A DNA stretch of 64,000 bases from Nakamurella panacisegetis (GCF_900104535.1 NZ_LT629710.1:1612001-1676000); one strand, 5' to 3'; counted from the first letter of the stretch, positions 24,447 to 32,607 are shown. The notes: generated by a model not told the origin, from the sequence alone. Made by a program: numbers and translations.

Positions 24447-24523
24447 AGGCTCCTGCTTCCCTTTCTGTGCTCGGCGTTGAGTCATCCGGAACCGTCAGGA
24501 CAGGTAGGGGCAGCAGCGCCAGG

Positions 24524-24586
24524 TCAGTCCCGAGGGGTGACCGTCGACACCTTGAGGCCGCTGCGGCCCAGCGAGCGGTATTCCAT
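24524..24586 (-). pseudogene. N-terminal stub of an aldo/keto reductase gene
   Basis: ATG 24586 opens MEYRSLGRSGLKVSTVT, the characteristic start of aldo/keto reductases, but the frame stops at TGA 24524 after 20 residues and no further AKR sequence follows. The rest of the gene has been deleted. The flanks are ordinary intergenic DNA. Confidence 0.7.
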
Positions 24587-24778
24587 GCCGCGAATCTATG
24601 CCGGACCCGATGATGCGCGGATGGGGGGCCGACGCGGCCGGCGTCGCGCAGCCGGATCGACGATCACCCAAACGGACACGACCTTCCGCCGGACGGGTCC
24701 CGCCGGCGGCCCAGGAATTCGTCACGCCGTCACCTCGTGTACAGACCGGATCGAGGATTCATAGAGCACAATCGATCT

Positions 24779-24952
24779 GTGCACCCTATCGTCACCTTAG
24801 AAGCGCTCACCGCCGGCAGTGACGCCGTCGACCAGATGGTGTGGTTCGGGGGCGGCCTGCTGGTGCTCGGGCTGACGGCCATGATCCTGTCCGGACGCAA
24901 CCATGCGGCCCGCAAGCGGCTGAAGGAACCGGAGCGCAACAGCCCCGGGTAG
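24779..24952 (+). CDS. small single-span membrane protein
   Basis: A GTG at 24779 gives 57 residues: a short N-terminal part (HPIVTLEALTAGSDAVDQM), one hydrophobic helix (VWFGGGLLVLGLTAMILSG) and a basic tail (RNHAARKRLKEPERNSPG). CACAAT at 24767-24772 is a possible -10 box exactly 7 bases before the GTG, so the message may be leaderless; an ATG at 24737 is an alternative. It precedes the DNA-glycosylase gene by 1 base. Function unknown. Confidence 0.55.
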   Translation: MHPIVTLEALTAGSDAVDQMVWFGGGLLVLGLTAMILSGRNHAARKRLKEPERNSPG

Positions 24953-24953
24953 C

Positions 24954-25874
24954 GTGATCGGCGTGGAGGCCGAACTGGTGCACGAATCAGGGCGCCCTAT
25001 TGACCTGGCCGGCACCATCGGTCCACTGCGCCACGGCCCGGCCGACCCATGTCATCGAGTAGCGGCCGACGGTTCGACCTGGCGCGCCTCCTTGATGCCG
25101 ACCGGTCCGGTCACCTACCGCCTGAGCCAGCTCGATCGTCACCGGGTTCGTTGTCAGGCCTGGGGTGCGGGGGCATCCGAGTTGATCGCCGGCCTGGACG
25201 ACCTGCTCGGCGAGAACGACGATTCGTCGACCTTCGCCCCCCAGCACCCCAAGATCGTCGAGGCACACCGTCGGCACACCGGCCTGAGGATTCCGCGGAG
25301 CGGCCGGGTGATGGAGTCGCTGGTGCCGGCCATCCTGGAACAGAAGGTGACCGGCCAGGAGGCCTTCCGGGCCTGGCGGGTGCTGGTCGGGAAGTTCGGG
25401 GACCGGGCCCCCGGGCCGGCCCCGGCCGGGATGCGGGTGCCGCCGAGCGCGGACGTCTGGCGGATGGTGCCGTCCTGGGAGTTCCATCGGGCCGGTGTGG
25501 ATCCGGCCCGGTCCCGCACCGTGGTCACGGCGGCCAAGATCGCCCGCCAGCTGGAGGGCTGCGTCGCTCTCGGGCCCGTCGATGCGGAGCGCCGGCTGCG
25601 GGCCGTCCCCGGGATCGGCATCTGGACCGCCGCGGAGGTGGCACAACGCGCCCTGGGCAACGCCGACGCTCTGTCCGTCGGCGACTACCACCTGGCCGGA
25701 GTGGTCGGCTGGACGCTTGTCGGGCGCCCGATGGACGACGACGAGATGGTCAGCTACCTGGAGCCGCTCCGGCCCCATCGGCACCGAGCGGTGAGACTCC
25801 TGGAGATCAGCGGCCAGGCGTTCAAGCCACGCTTCGGACCCCGGATCACCATCCAGGACCACCGCACGCACTAG
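24954..25874 (+). CDS. AlkA-like DNA-3-methyladenine glycosylase (HhH-GPD family)
   Basis: The GTG start at 24954 gives 306 residues. The first 90 form a beta-rich N-terminal domain. The HhH-GPD domain follows: the helix ESLVPAILEQKVTGQEAFRAWR (about 121-142), the hairpin VPGIGIWTA (218-226) and the catalytic Asp244 in SVGDYHLAG. This is the alkylation-type glycosylase arrangement, removing N3- or N7-alkylated purines in base-excision repair. No Fe-S cysteine loop is present, which argues against EndoIII/MutY. It directly follows a tiny membrane-protein gene. Confidence 0.9.
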   Translation: MIGVEAELVHESGRPIDLAGTIGPLRHGPADPCHRVAADGSTWRASLMPTGPVTYRLSQLDRHRVRCQAWGAGASELIAGLDDLLGENDDSSTFAPQHPKIVEAHRRHTGLRIPRSGRVMESLVPAILEQKVTGQEAFRAWRVLVGKFGDRAPGPAPAGMRVPPSADVWRMVPSWEFHRAGVDPARSRTVVTAAKIARQLEGCVALGPVDAERRLRAVPGIGIWTAAEVAQRALGNADALSVGDYHLAGVVGWTLVGRPMDDDEMVSYLEPLRPHRHRAVRLLEISGQAFKPRFGPRITIQDHRTH

Positions 25875-25896
25875 ACCCCAGGGTGGCGGGCCGGAG

Positions 25897-26088
25897 TCAG
25901 TTGGTGAGCACGATGATCACCACGGCGACCACGACGATCGTCGCGATGACCGGCACGAGCAGGCCGGGCCACCGCCACATCCAGAACTGCTCGGGTTCGG
26001 CCTGCGCGCGCGGCTCCTCGTTGACGAAGCGGCGGAACATCTGAGTGTCCGCGATCGCGTGCGGTTCGTCCGGATCTGGGCTGGTCAT
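25897..26088 (-). CDS. small membrane protein with cytoplasmic N-terminus
   Basis: From ATG 26088 (MTSPDPDEPHAIADTQMFRRF) this gives 63 residues: an acidic N-terminal half with a Trp-rich turn (QFWMWRWPGLL) and a C-terminal hydrophobic helix (VPVIATIVVVAVVIIVLTN) that ends the protein. Tail-anchored topology is likely. The family is unknown. It converges with the glycosylase gene, 22 bases from its stop. Confidence 0.6.
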   Translation of the reverse strand: MTSPDPDEPHAIADTQMFRRFVNEEPRAQAEPEQFWMWRWPGLLVPVIATIVVVAVVIIVLTN

Positions 26089-26157
26089 AGCTCTATCCAA
26101 CACCACCGGTGACGTGTTTCCGGTCAGTGTGACCGAGAATCGGCGGCGAATCCCAGG

Positions 26158-27153
26158 TCACGATGCTCCCAGCCATGCGATCAGCGCTCGGTGGTCGCTC
26201 CCCCCGACCCGTTCGGTCCGAGTGCGCAACGACCGGTAGCGGCCGGTGTCGAACAGGACGTGGTCGATCGGCGCGGTGAACCCGGCCGGGTAGTCCGACG
26301 GCCACGTGCCCTCGGCGCCGCGACCGACGCTGGACGCGGCGTCGGCGCACCGCCCGAGATCGGTCAGTGGGGCGTGGTCGACGGTGGCGTTGAAGTCGCC
26401 GGCCACGACGGCACCGACCGACGCGATGCACTGGTTGGCCGCGTTGCGGGCGTGCACGGCCCACTGATCGAACCCGATCACCCGGCCCGGCGCGGGCGGG
26501 TGGACGGCCACCAGGGTCGGCCCCGCTCCGTCGATCGGGACGGCCCGCACGATGCCGACCAACTCGCCGGTGGCCGGGAGCTGGCGGTACCGGCCGAGTT
26601 CGTCGGAGATCAGCAGGCTGGTGTCGGCGATCGGCCACGGGCTGTCGGCGGTGGTCGAGAACACCTGGAAGTGACGCCCACCCGCGGCCAGCAGGTCAGC
26701 GGTCGCCTGCGCGGTGGCCCTCATCGTCTCCGGCAGGGCAACCACCGTCGCCCCCTGGCCCCGCACGAGCCCCGCGATCTGAGCCGCCGTGGTGTGGACG
26801 TCGTAGGTGTTGAACTCGATCACGACCAGCGCGGCGGTGCCCGGATCATCACCGCCGGCCCAGCCCCGGGAGACCACCACCCCGAACTGGGACAGCCCGG
26901 TCACGGCCAGCACCGCCGTGGTCACCCGACGGATCCACGGTCGGGATGCGGGCCGGCGGGGCGGCAGCAGCAAGGTGAGGGCAGCGATCAGGGCGGCGCC
27001 CAGCAGGACCGCTCCGAGCAGCGCGCGGAACGCGATCAGGTGCAGGAAGATCGGGGTCGTCGACAGGCCGAACCATCGCGGATCCAGGAGTGCGACCGCG
27101 CCGGCCAGACCGGGCGTGACGAGTACCCAGCCCAGCCACCGGAATCGCGTCAT
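26158..27153 (-). CDS. membrane-anchored endonuclease/exonuclease/phosphatase-family protein
   Basis: The 331-residue frame from ATG 27153 (GTG 27159 is an alternative) has two or three N-terminal membrane helices (about 8-105). An EEP catalytic domain follows: VIEFNTYD, VALPETM with the conserved Glu, AVVAGDFNAT (Asp and Asn), APIDHVLF and GGSDHRAL with the catalytic His. All active-site motifs of the DNase I/Mg-phosphodiesterase fold are present. The domain should face the outside, as in the common actinobacterial extracellular EEP proteins. Substrate unknown. Confidence 0.88.
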   Translation of the reverse strand: MTRFRWLGWVLVTPGLAGAVALLDPRWFGLSTTPIFLHLIAFRALLGAVLLGAALIAALTLLLPPRRPASRPWIRRVTTAVLAVTGLSQFGVVVSRGWAGGDDPGTAALVVIEFNTYDVHTTAAQIAGLVRGQGATVVALPETMRATAQATADLLAAGGRHFQVFSTTADSPWPIADTSLLISDELGRYRQLPATGELVGIVRAVPIDGAGPTLVAVHPPAPGRVIGFDQWAVHARNAANQCIASVGAVVAGDFNATVDHAPLTDLGRCADAASSVGRGAEGTWPSDYPAGFTAPIDHVLFDTGRYRSLRTRTERVGGSDHRALIAWLGAS

Positions 27154-27289
27154 GATCACGAGTGTCAGGTCCGCGGCGTCATCGTCGTGTGTGGTGCGAG
27201 GGCCGTCACCTGACGGGGTGATGACAGCCAGGGGTCCGCGGTCCGACCAGGACCGCGACCTTCACGCCTTGCTCCCCTGCCGTGCGCGG

Positions 27290-27419
27290 GCTACGGTCAG
27301 GCTTCGTGTTGTCGCAAGGAAGCCGGTGTGAGTCCGGCACGGTCGCGCCACTGTGAGTGGGTTCCAACCCGCAAGTCAGGTCTTTGACGACTCCACGTGC
27401 CCCATCGATCACGGGACGC
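27290..27419 (+). ncRNA. cobalamin (B12) riboswitch controlling cbtB-cbtA
   Basis: The B12-box core reads AGCCGGTGTGAGTCCGGC (27321-27338), followed by ACGGTCGCGCCACTGTGA and, after a GTGGGTT/AACCCGC hairpin, AAGTCAGGTCT. These are the conserved blocks of the cobalamin riboswitch in the right order. It ends about 20 bases before the cbtB start, so B12 would turn the cobalt-uptake genes off by hiding the ribosome site or ending transcription. Confidence 0.92.
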
Positions 27420-27441
27420 AGAATCCCGGAAGGAGCTCCTC

Positions 27442-27654
27442 ATGACCACAGCCGTACCCAACACGGCGGCGACACCGGTCGTCATCCCGCTGTCCAAGGC
27501 CGTCGCCTGGCTCGTGACGGCCGCGGTGCTGGCCCTCGGGGTCTACTACTTCATCGGCATCGACCAGGGCGCCACCTCGGTCTTCGGCAGCAGCACCGGC
27601 ATCCACGAATTCGTGCACGACGCCCGGCACTTCCTCGGTTTCCCCTGCCACTGA
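27442..27654 (+). CDS. cbtB: cobalt transporter subunit CbtB
   Basis: ATG 27442 follows GGAAGGAG and gives 70 residues. There is one membrane helix (about 16-36, KAVAWLVTAAVLALGVYYFIG) and the C-terminal, His-rich HEFVHDARHFLGFPCH typical of CbtB, where the His residues are thought to bind cobalt. CbtB works with CbtA, encoded downstream. The B12 riboswitch in front supports cobalt import for cobalamin synthesis. Confidence 0.9.
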   Translation: MTTAVPNTAATPVVIPLSKAVAWLVTAAVLALGVYYFIGIDQGATSVFGSSTGIHEFVHDARHFLGFPCH

Positions 27655-27675
27655 TCGTCTCGATCTCGATCACTC

Positions 27676-27714
27676 ACTGATCGCGGCCCGGAACACCCCG
27701 GCGCCGCGATCAGT
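27676..27714 (+). terminator. intercistronic hairpin between cbtB and cbtA
   Basis: ACTGATCGCGGC (27676-27687) and GCCGCGATCAGT (27703-27714) form a perfect 12-bp stem with a 15-base loop and no T-run. It could be a partial terminator or an RNA-stability element that sets the cbtB:cbtA ratio. Confidence 0.6.
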
Positions 27715-27782
27715 TCGCGTACCGCCCGGGTGAGACCCCGTCCACGGGCGTCCCGGTGCGGCCTCAGGGACAGAGGTAAAAG

Positions 27783-28640
27783 TTGAACATCGCACCCAAA
27801 CTCATTCTGCGGGGCGTCCTGGTCGGCGCCGTAGCGGGCTTGCTGGCGTTCGTCTTCGCCCGCATCTTCGCCGAACCGGTGATCGGCCGGGCGGTCGACT
27901 ACGAATCAGCCCGTGAGGCCGCCCAGAACGCCCTGGACAAGGCGGCCGGGCTCGCCACGTACCCGGCCGAACATGACGTCTTCAGTCGCACCGTGCAGGC
28001 CAATCTCGGAATCGGCGTTGGCCTGATCGGCTTCGGCGCGGCCATGGGCACCCTGTTCGCCGTGGTGTACACCATCTGCCTCGGTCGGACCGGTCGGACC
28101 CAACCCGGACCCCTGGCCCTGCTGGTGGCCCTCGGCGGCTTCCTGGCGTTCTACCTGGTGCCGTTCGTCAAGTACCCGGCGAACCCACCGGCCATCGGGC
28201 ACGAGGACACGATCAAGGAGCGCAGCGGGCTCTACCTGCTGATGATCGTGGCCTCCATCGCCTTCCTGGCGCTGGCCGTGGTGGTGGGCCGGCGGCTGCA
28301 GGCCCGGATGGGCACCTGGAACGCGACCTTGGTCGCCGGGGCGGCCTTCGTCGTGCTGATCGGGATCCTGATGGCCGTCCTGCCGCAGGTCGGCATGCTG
28401 GCCACGAACGTGCGGAACTACGGTGCGCACGCGACGGAGACGCCGTTGCCGCTCACCGACGGCAAGGGCACCATCGTGTTCCCGGGGTTCCCGGCCGACG
28501 ATCTGTACCAGTTCCGGTTCTACTCGGTGGCGGCGCAACTGATCCTGTGGGCCGCCATCGGTCTGCTGTTCGCACCGTTGGCCCGCCGTCTGTTGGCGCC
28601 CGCAGCCGTCCGGCCGGCGTCCGACGCCACTGTCGTCTGA
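27783..28640 (+). CDS. cbtA: cobalt transporter subunit CbtA
   Basis: A TTG start (27783), 5 bases after AGAGG, gives 285 residues. Five membrane helices are visible, with TM1 at about 9-30 and the last near 250-272. The family pattern includes FARIFAEPVIGRAVDYE, LATYPAEHDVFSRTVQANLGIGVGLIGFGAAMG, LVPFVKYPANPPAIGHEDTI and FPADDLYQFRFYSVAAQLILWA. CbtA with CbtB forms a cobalt uptake system usually under B12-riboswitch control, as here. A long hairpin follows the stop. Confidence 0.9.
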   Translation: MNIAPKLILRGVLVGAVAGLLAFVFARIFAEPVIGRAVDYESAREAAQNALDKAAGLATYPAEHDVFSRTVQANLGIGVGLIGFGAAMGTLFAVVYTICLGRTGRTQPGPLALLVALGGFLAFYLVPFVKYPANPPAIGHEDTIKERSGLYLLMIVASIAFLALAVVVGRRLQARMGTWNATLVAGAAFVVLIGILMAVLPQVGMLATNVRNYGAHATETPLPLTDGKGTIVFPGFPADDLYQFRFYSVAAQLILWAAIGLLFAPLARRLLAPAAVRPASDATVV

Positions 28641-28652
28641 GGTTCGACCGTC

Positions 28653-28698
28653 GAATCGCGGATCTGGAGCGCGTTCTTGGCTTCCAGGTCCGCGATTC
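28653..28698 (+). terminator. strong hairpin after cbtA
   Basis: GAATCGCGGA (28653-28662) pairs with TCCGCGATTC (28689-28698), extended inward by TCTGGA/TCCAGG with one G-U pair. That is a 16-bp stem with a 14-base loop and no T-run. It probably ends the cbtBA transcript. Confidence 0.7.
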
Positions 28699-28912
28699 GG
28701 TGACGTTCGTGCGCCCCCCACGAGACGGTTTCCCATCACACCTGTGCGCACGATCGAGTCGTTTCGGTTTCAAAGAGTGAACAATTGCCCCCATACGGGG
28801 GTCTCGATCACACTTTCGCGTTGGCCGTGACTGCGGAGCGTTAGGTTGCTGACGTAGGGCATACGCCCTCGCCAACCTCGGGCGCTTCGGTGCCACATCG
28901 TCAGGACTCTCC

Positions 28913-29707
28913 GTGCGCAAGTTCCTCGCCCTGCTCCTGCTCGTGGCCTCGATCGTCCTGCTGTCCCCCGGCGCGAACGCCTCGGCCGAGGCCCCCGGCC
29001 CCCAGGGAGTGCTGAAGTCCGTCGAGGTCAACGACTTCAGCAATCTCGCCGTGATGACGGGCTGGGCGCTCGACCCGACGGTCCGGTCGAAGGTCTCGAC
29101 GGTCGGCGTCAGCATCGACGGTCATCGGGTCCGGAGTTGGCAGCCGGCATCGATCAGAGGCCACAACTTCTCGATCTCCATGACGATCCCGGTCGGGCGT
29201 CACCTGGTCTGCGTCGACGCTGCGAAGTACCGCGACACCTCGCGGACGAGCTCGTTGGGCTGCTTCGAGTTCCAGGCCTATGCGGCCGCCACCAAGGCAC
29301 AGATGTTGGCCATCGCCAAGAAGATCGACCCGAAGAACTCGGTCCACTGGGTCTGGACGACCCTTCCCGTCGGCGTGTCCGGTCAGGCCCGTCCGTGGCA
29401 GGCGAGGATCGACATCGCCTCCGGGAACTCCGTCCGCTACCTGCGGGCGGTCATGCTCCACGAGTGGTCACATGTGTTGCAGTACCGGGCGTTTCCGGGG
29501 GCCGATCCGTGGGGCGATGCGATCGAGGCGTTCAATGCCCGGCTCGGCGATCCGGGTGACCGCACCAGCTACAGCGGGGTGGAACACGGCGCCGACTGCA
29601 TCGCCCTGGCCCTGGGCGCGGACTACCTCGGTTACGGCTGCCCGGCCGCTCTTCGTTCCTTCGGATCCCGGATCGCCCACGGCCTGGTCGTGCACACTCA
29701 GGCCTAG
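28913..29707 (+). CDS. secreted protein with HEWSH zinc-peptidase-like motif
   Basis: The GTG start at 28913 gives 264 residues. A signal peptide (MRKFLALLLLVASIVLLSPGANASA) is clear. Residues about 35-120 form a beta-rich domain (TGWALDPTVRSKVSTVGVSIDG, then VCVDA), the pattern found in actinobacterial exported repeats. The C-terminal part has LRAVMLHEWSHVLQYR, a HExxH-like motif with Trp inside, and later GVEHGADCIALALG, which could provide the third ligand. Catalysis is possible but unproven. Cys pairs suggest an extracellular location. In the 272-base upstream gap, CCCCCATACGGGGG (28788-28801) is a small hairpin or operator of unknown role. Confidence 0.65.
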   Translation: MRKFLALLLLVASIVLLSPGANASAEAPGPQGVLKSVEVNDFSNLAVMTGWALDPTVRSKVSTVGVSIDGHRVRSWQPASIRGHNFSISMTIPVGRHLVCVDAAKYRDTSRTSSLGCFEFQAYAAATKAQMLAIAKKIDPKNSVHWVWTTLPVGVSGQARPWQARIDIASGNSVRYLRAVMLHEWSHVLQYRAFPGADPWGDAIEAFNARLGDPGDRTSYSGVEHGADCIALALGADYLGYGCPAALRSFGSRIAHGLVVHTQA

Positions 29708-29728
29708 GCGACCACGGGATCCGACCGG

Positions 29729-30925
29729 TCAGTGTCGGCGTGCGCTGCGGAACGTCTGACGTCTCCGACCCAGCAGCAGCAGGGCTCCGCCGACCACCAC
29801 GGTGGCGCCGCCGACGGCGGCCATGCCGCCGACCGGAGCCACGCCGGTCTTGGCCAGGCTCGTTGTCTGGGTACCGGAGACGAAGGTGCTGCCGCCCGGG
29901 CCGGTGCTGGCCGATGTCAGGATCTGACCCGAGCCGGTTGTCCGGGTCGAGGCTGTGGTGAGTACCCGGGCCGTGGTCGCTCGCGTCGACGGGGTGGTGT
30001 TCGGAGTGATGATCGACACCGACCGACCGGACGTGATGTCACGCGGCGGCGAGGTGACGCCAGTCGTCCGCCGGGTGGCCTGGGTGCTCGTCAGCCGGGA
30101 CGACGCCGGGGTGGTGGCGGCCGTTGAAGTCGACGAGGTCGACGTGCTCGATGACGAGGTGCTGGTTCCCACGACGGCGGCACAGACCGGGTGCGTGATG
30201 ACGTTGGTATCGAGGGTCACCGTGCCGGTGCCGGCCAGCAGCCGCCCCTCGATGGTGGCGCCGGTGTCGGCGGTGATGGAGGCCCCGGCCAGCACGGTAC
30301 CGACGAAGTTCGAGCCGGTCCCTAGGGTCGCCGAGCTCGCGACCTGCCAGAACACGTTGCAGGACTTGTGGTTCGGGTTGGTGAAGGCCACGGTGCTGGC
30401 CGATGAGGTGATCAGCGAGCTGGACGCCTGGAAGATGAACACCGCGTCCGGGTCGTTGTTGTTGTCCAGGGTCACGGTGCCGCTGAGACTGATGGCCCCT
30501 CCCTTGTAGACGCCCGGTTGCAGCGTCATCCCCACCAGATCGGTGAGACCGGACTGGACCGGCGGCGTGCGGCCGGCCGCGTCGTTGAAGGCGGTCGTGA
30601 CGTCGTTCTGCGCCTGCTGCGCGACGGCATCGGTTGCGTGCATGGTGCCGGGGGCAGTGATGATGCCGGGCGGGAAACCGGTGATGGAGCTGCCCGAGCT
30701 GACCCCTACGTCGGCCCCGTTCACGACGGTGGGGCCGGTGTTGGTGACCGACGACCCGGCCAACACGGCGAAACTGTCGGCCGTACCAAGACCCACGGTT
30801 GCCGTGGCCGCGTTCGCGCTGGTCGCGTTGAATCCGGCGAGGACGAGCCCGGCGGTGGAAAGCACGGCCACGACCAGGATTCTGGACGGCCGGCGAAGGA
30901 GGTCAGCGGTGGACGGGGTGGCCAA
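29729..30925 (-). CDS. ice-binding-like (DUF3494) surface protein with LAxTG sorting signal
   Basis: The 398-residue frame uses a TTG start (30925); no ATG is near. A signal region (about 15-40) ends with ANA. Residues about 42-245 form the DUF3494 beta-solenoid domain: FAVLAGSSVTNTGPTVVNGADVGVSSGSS, LGGxVYKGGAISLSG-type strands, DPDAVFIFQASSSL and VFWQVASSATLGTGSNFVGTVLAGASI. A Ser/Thr-rich stalk follows, then LAKTG (near 357), a membrane helix and RRR at the end. LAxTG signals are used by class E sortases of high-GC actinobacteria, so wall attachment is likely. The DUF3494 domain can bind ice, but the family is also used as an adhesin module. Confidence 0.85.
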   Translation of the reverse strand: MATPSTADLLRRPSRILVVAVLSTAGLVLAGFNATSANAATATVGLGTADSFAVLAGSSVTNTGPTVVNGADVGVSSGSSITGFPPGIITAPGTMHATDAVAQQAQNDVTTAFNDAAGRTPPVQSGLTDLVGMTLQPGVYKGGAISLSGTVTLDNNNDPDAVFIFQASSSLITSSASTVAFTNPNHKSCNVFWQVASSATLGTGSNFVGTVLAGASITADTGATIEGRLLAGTGTVTLDTNVITHPVCAAVVGTSTSSSSTSTSSTSTAATTPASSRLTSTQATRRTTGVTSPPRDITSGRSVSIITPNTTPSTRATTARVLTTASTRTTGSGQILTSASTGPGGSTFVSGTQTTSLAKTGVAPVGGMAAVGGATVVVGGALLLLGRRRQTFRSARRH

Positions 30926-31102
30926 GGTAGCGCGGGATGTACGAATGTTGTGACAATATGACCACTACAGAGAGTCGCGCAATAGCTACGGACAGTATTC
31001 ATCAGGACGATACCTATCAAGCCTGGATCCGCACGGACGCACCCGACGCGCCACCGAGGGTGACCGGATCGCCCCAATTCGCGTTCCAGAAAAATCCACG
31101 AT

Positions 31103-31663
31103 TCACCCAAAATGAGGGTTTGAACTCAACCAGGCCGATTTGGTGACGGCGTACTCGACGTCACCGAATTCGTCACCGGGAATCGGATACGGCCAATCCT
31201 GACGGAATTCGCGGATCCGCGTCATGCCGCACTTCTCCATCACGCTCCACGACCCGATGTTGACGACCATCGTCGATGCCACGACGCGGGCTACCCCGGC
31301 TTCCCGGAAACCCCTGTCGATCAAGGCCCGCGACCCCTCCGTCGCGTACCCGAGACCCCAGCTGGCCTTGCGCAGCCGATAGCCGAGTTCCGGCTCGTCG
31401 TCGGGATGGCCGGGCTCCGGGCGGAAATGGAACCACCCGACGAAATCGCCGGTGGTCTTCTCGATCGCCGCCCAGAACCCGTAGCGATCCGAACTCTCGT
31501 AGTACGCGAGGAAGGCCGGCAGCTGATCCGTCTCGATCTCCTCGCGGCTGGTCGGACGACCGCCGTTGATGTAGAACATGACCTCCGGGTCGCCATCCAG
31601 CGCGACCAGGTGGTCGACGTCGGACGGCCTGAATCGGCGCAGGATCAGGCGCTCGGTCTCCAG
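31103..31663 (-). CDS. GNAT-family N-acetyltransferase (RimJ/RimL-like), start unclear
   Basis: The 186-residue core begins LETERLILRRFRPSD and has HPDDEPELGYRLRKASWGLGYATEGSRALIDRGF (the acetyl-CoA pyrophosphate-binding segment of GNAT), VARVVASTMVVNIGSWSVMEKCGM and a C-terminal strand, as in RimJ/RimL-like enzymes. The codon for the first Leu is CTG (31663). No ATG, GTG or TTG is in frame between it and the stop of the upstream gene at 31713, so translation must begin at CTG or by re-initiation, or a start was lost. It follows the Ser-rich protein gene on the same strand. Confidence 0.75.
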   Translation of the reverse strand: METERLILRRFRPSDVDHLVALDGDPEVMFYINGGRPTSREEIETDQLPAFLAYYESSDRYGFWAAIEKTTGDFVGWFHFRPEPGHPDDEPELGYRLRKASWGLGYATEGSRALIDRGFREAGVARVVASTMVVNIGSWSVMEKCGMTRIREFRQDWPYPIPGDEFGDVEYAVTKSAWLSSNPHFG

Positions 31664-31712
31664 GAAGACGTCCGCACCGGCCTCGTCGCCGCCGGTGTGG
31701 ACGCCCCCGGGA

Positions 31713-32507
31713 TCAGTGATGGCCGCCGCCCGAGTCGTCGTCCGACCCGCCGGACCGGCCGGAACCGGAGCCGGACCCGGACCCGCCCGACGAGCTGGAG
31801 CTGGAGCTGGAGGAGCTGGAGGAGGACGAACCGGAGCTGGAGCTCCCTGACATCTCCGAGGTCGGCTTCGCCGTGGTCGAACTGGAACCCGAGCTCGATC
31901 CACTACCGCCGTGATCGTCCGTGGTCGTGGCCTGACTGGTCTGGCCCCCGTGATCATCAGCGGTCGCGGACGCACCACTGGTAGAACCACCGTGATCATC
32001 CGCGGTGGCGGACGCACCATTGGTGCGACCACCGTGATCATCGGCCGTGGTGGACGGGCCGGGGGTCCGGGTGGAGGGGGCAGTGGTCGGCGTGCGGACC
32101 GTGGACGAGGACCGCCGGTCGTCGTCCACGCGGAACGTCGGGCCGGTCGCCGCGCAGGCCACATGCACCTCGATCCGCCGCGAACCAGAGGTCAGGAACA
32201 CCTCCGTCTGCGTACCGGACCTGCGTCCCTCCTGGGTCGCCGCCCAGCCGGCGGTCGGTACCGCGGTGACGGTGGGGGCACCGGTTCCGCAGCGCGCGAT
32301 CAGTTGGCCGCCGGCCGTCGAGAAGGTACCGGCGGTCCAGGTCGCGGAGCCGGAGGTGGTCGCACCGGAGGCGGCGTAGGCCACCGCCCCGGTGCCCAGA
32401 TCGCTCCCCAACAGGGACACGGCCGTCAGGCCGAGACCGGTGGCGGCCGCTGCGGCCGCCGCCCAGCCGACGATTGCGCCATACGTTGCTTTTCTGGTGT
32501 TTGTCAT
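31713..32507 (-). CDS. exported Ser/Gly-rich protein with DDHGG repeats
   Basis: From ATG 32507 (MTNTRKATYGAIVGW) this gives 264 residues. The N-terminus is a membrane anchor or signal (about 10-45). A small beta-rich domain follows (about 50-125, with Cys pairs in ARCGTG and VACAATG). Then come four repeats of (T/A)DDHGG spaced by about 14 residues (GASATADDHGG...), a Thr/Ser stretch and a long pure Ser/Gly tail ending in DDDSGGGHH. The DNA repeats encode CCGTGATCATC units at 31910-32060. No LPxTG is present. It is divergent from the two-component regulator gene and probably controlled by it. I do not recognise a family. Confidence 0.7.
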   Translation of the reverse strand: MTNTRKATYGAIVGWAAAAAAATGLGLTAVSLLGSDLGTGAVAYAASGATTSGSATWTAGTFSTAGGQLIARCGTGAPTVTAVPTAGWAATQEGRRSGTQTEVFLTSGSRRIEVHVACAATGPTFRVDDDRRSSSTVRTPTTAPSTRTPGPSTTADDHGGRTNGASATADDHGGSTSGASATADDHGGQTSQATTTDDHGGSGSSSGSSSTTAKPTSEMSGSSSSGSSSSSSSSSSSSSSGGSGSGSGSGRSGGSDDDSGGGHH

Positions 32508-32530
32508 GTCGACGACAATGGTCCCAGGTT

Positions 32531-32537
32531 GGTTAAG
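32531..32537 (-). promoter_or_regulatory. CTTAACC element upstream of the Ser-rich protein gene
   Basis: On the minus strand CTTAACCA (ending at 32530) lies 24 bases before the gene start. An identical octamer in the same orientation precedes the exported-protein gene on the far side of the two-component pair (34570-34577). It is a candidate response-regulator half-site. Confidence 0.3.
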
Positions 32538-32607
32538 GGCAGGACAAGGTAAACCGAAGTTCAATGCCGCCGCATGATTCACCGGGCATCGCCGATACGC
32601 TGGGCCG

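Noticed and set aside
28788-28801. CCCCCATACGGGGG as a riboswitch or metal box
   Set aside because: Only a 5-bp stem with a 4-base loop, and no regulator nearby that it could fit; mentioned but not annotated separately.
31740-32060. Repeat DNA in the Ser-rich gene considered as a CRISPR-like array
   Set aside because: Units are in frame with a protein repeat, spacers are not unique, and there are no cas genes.
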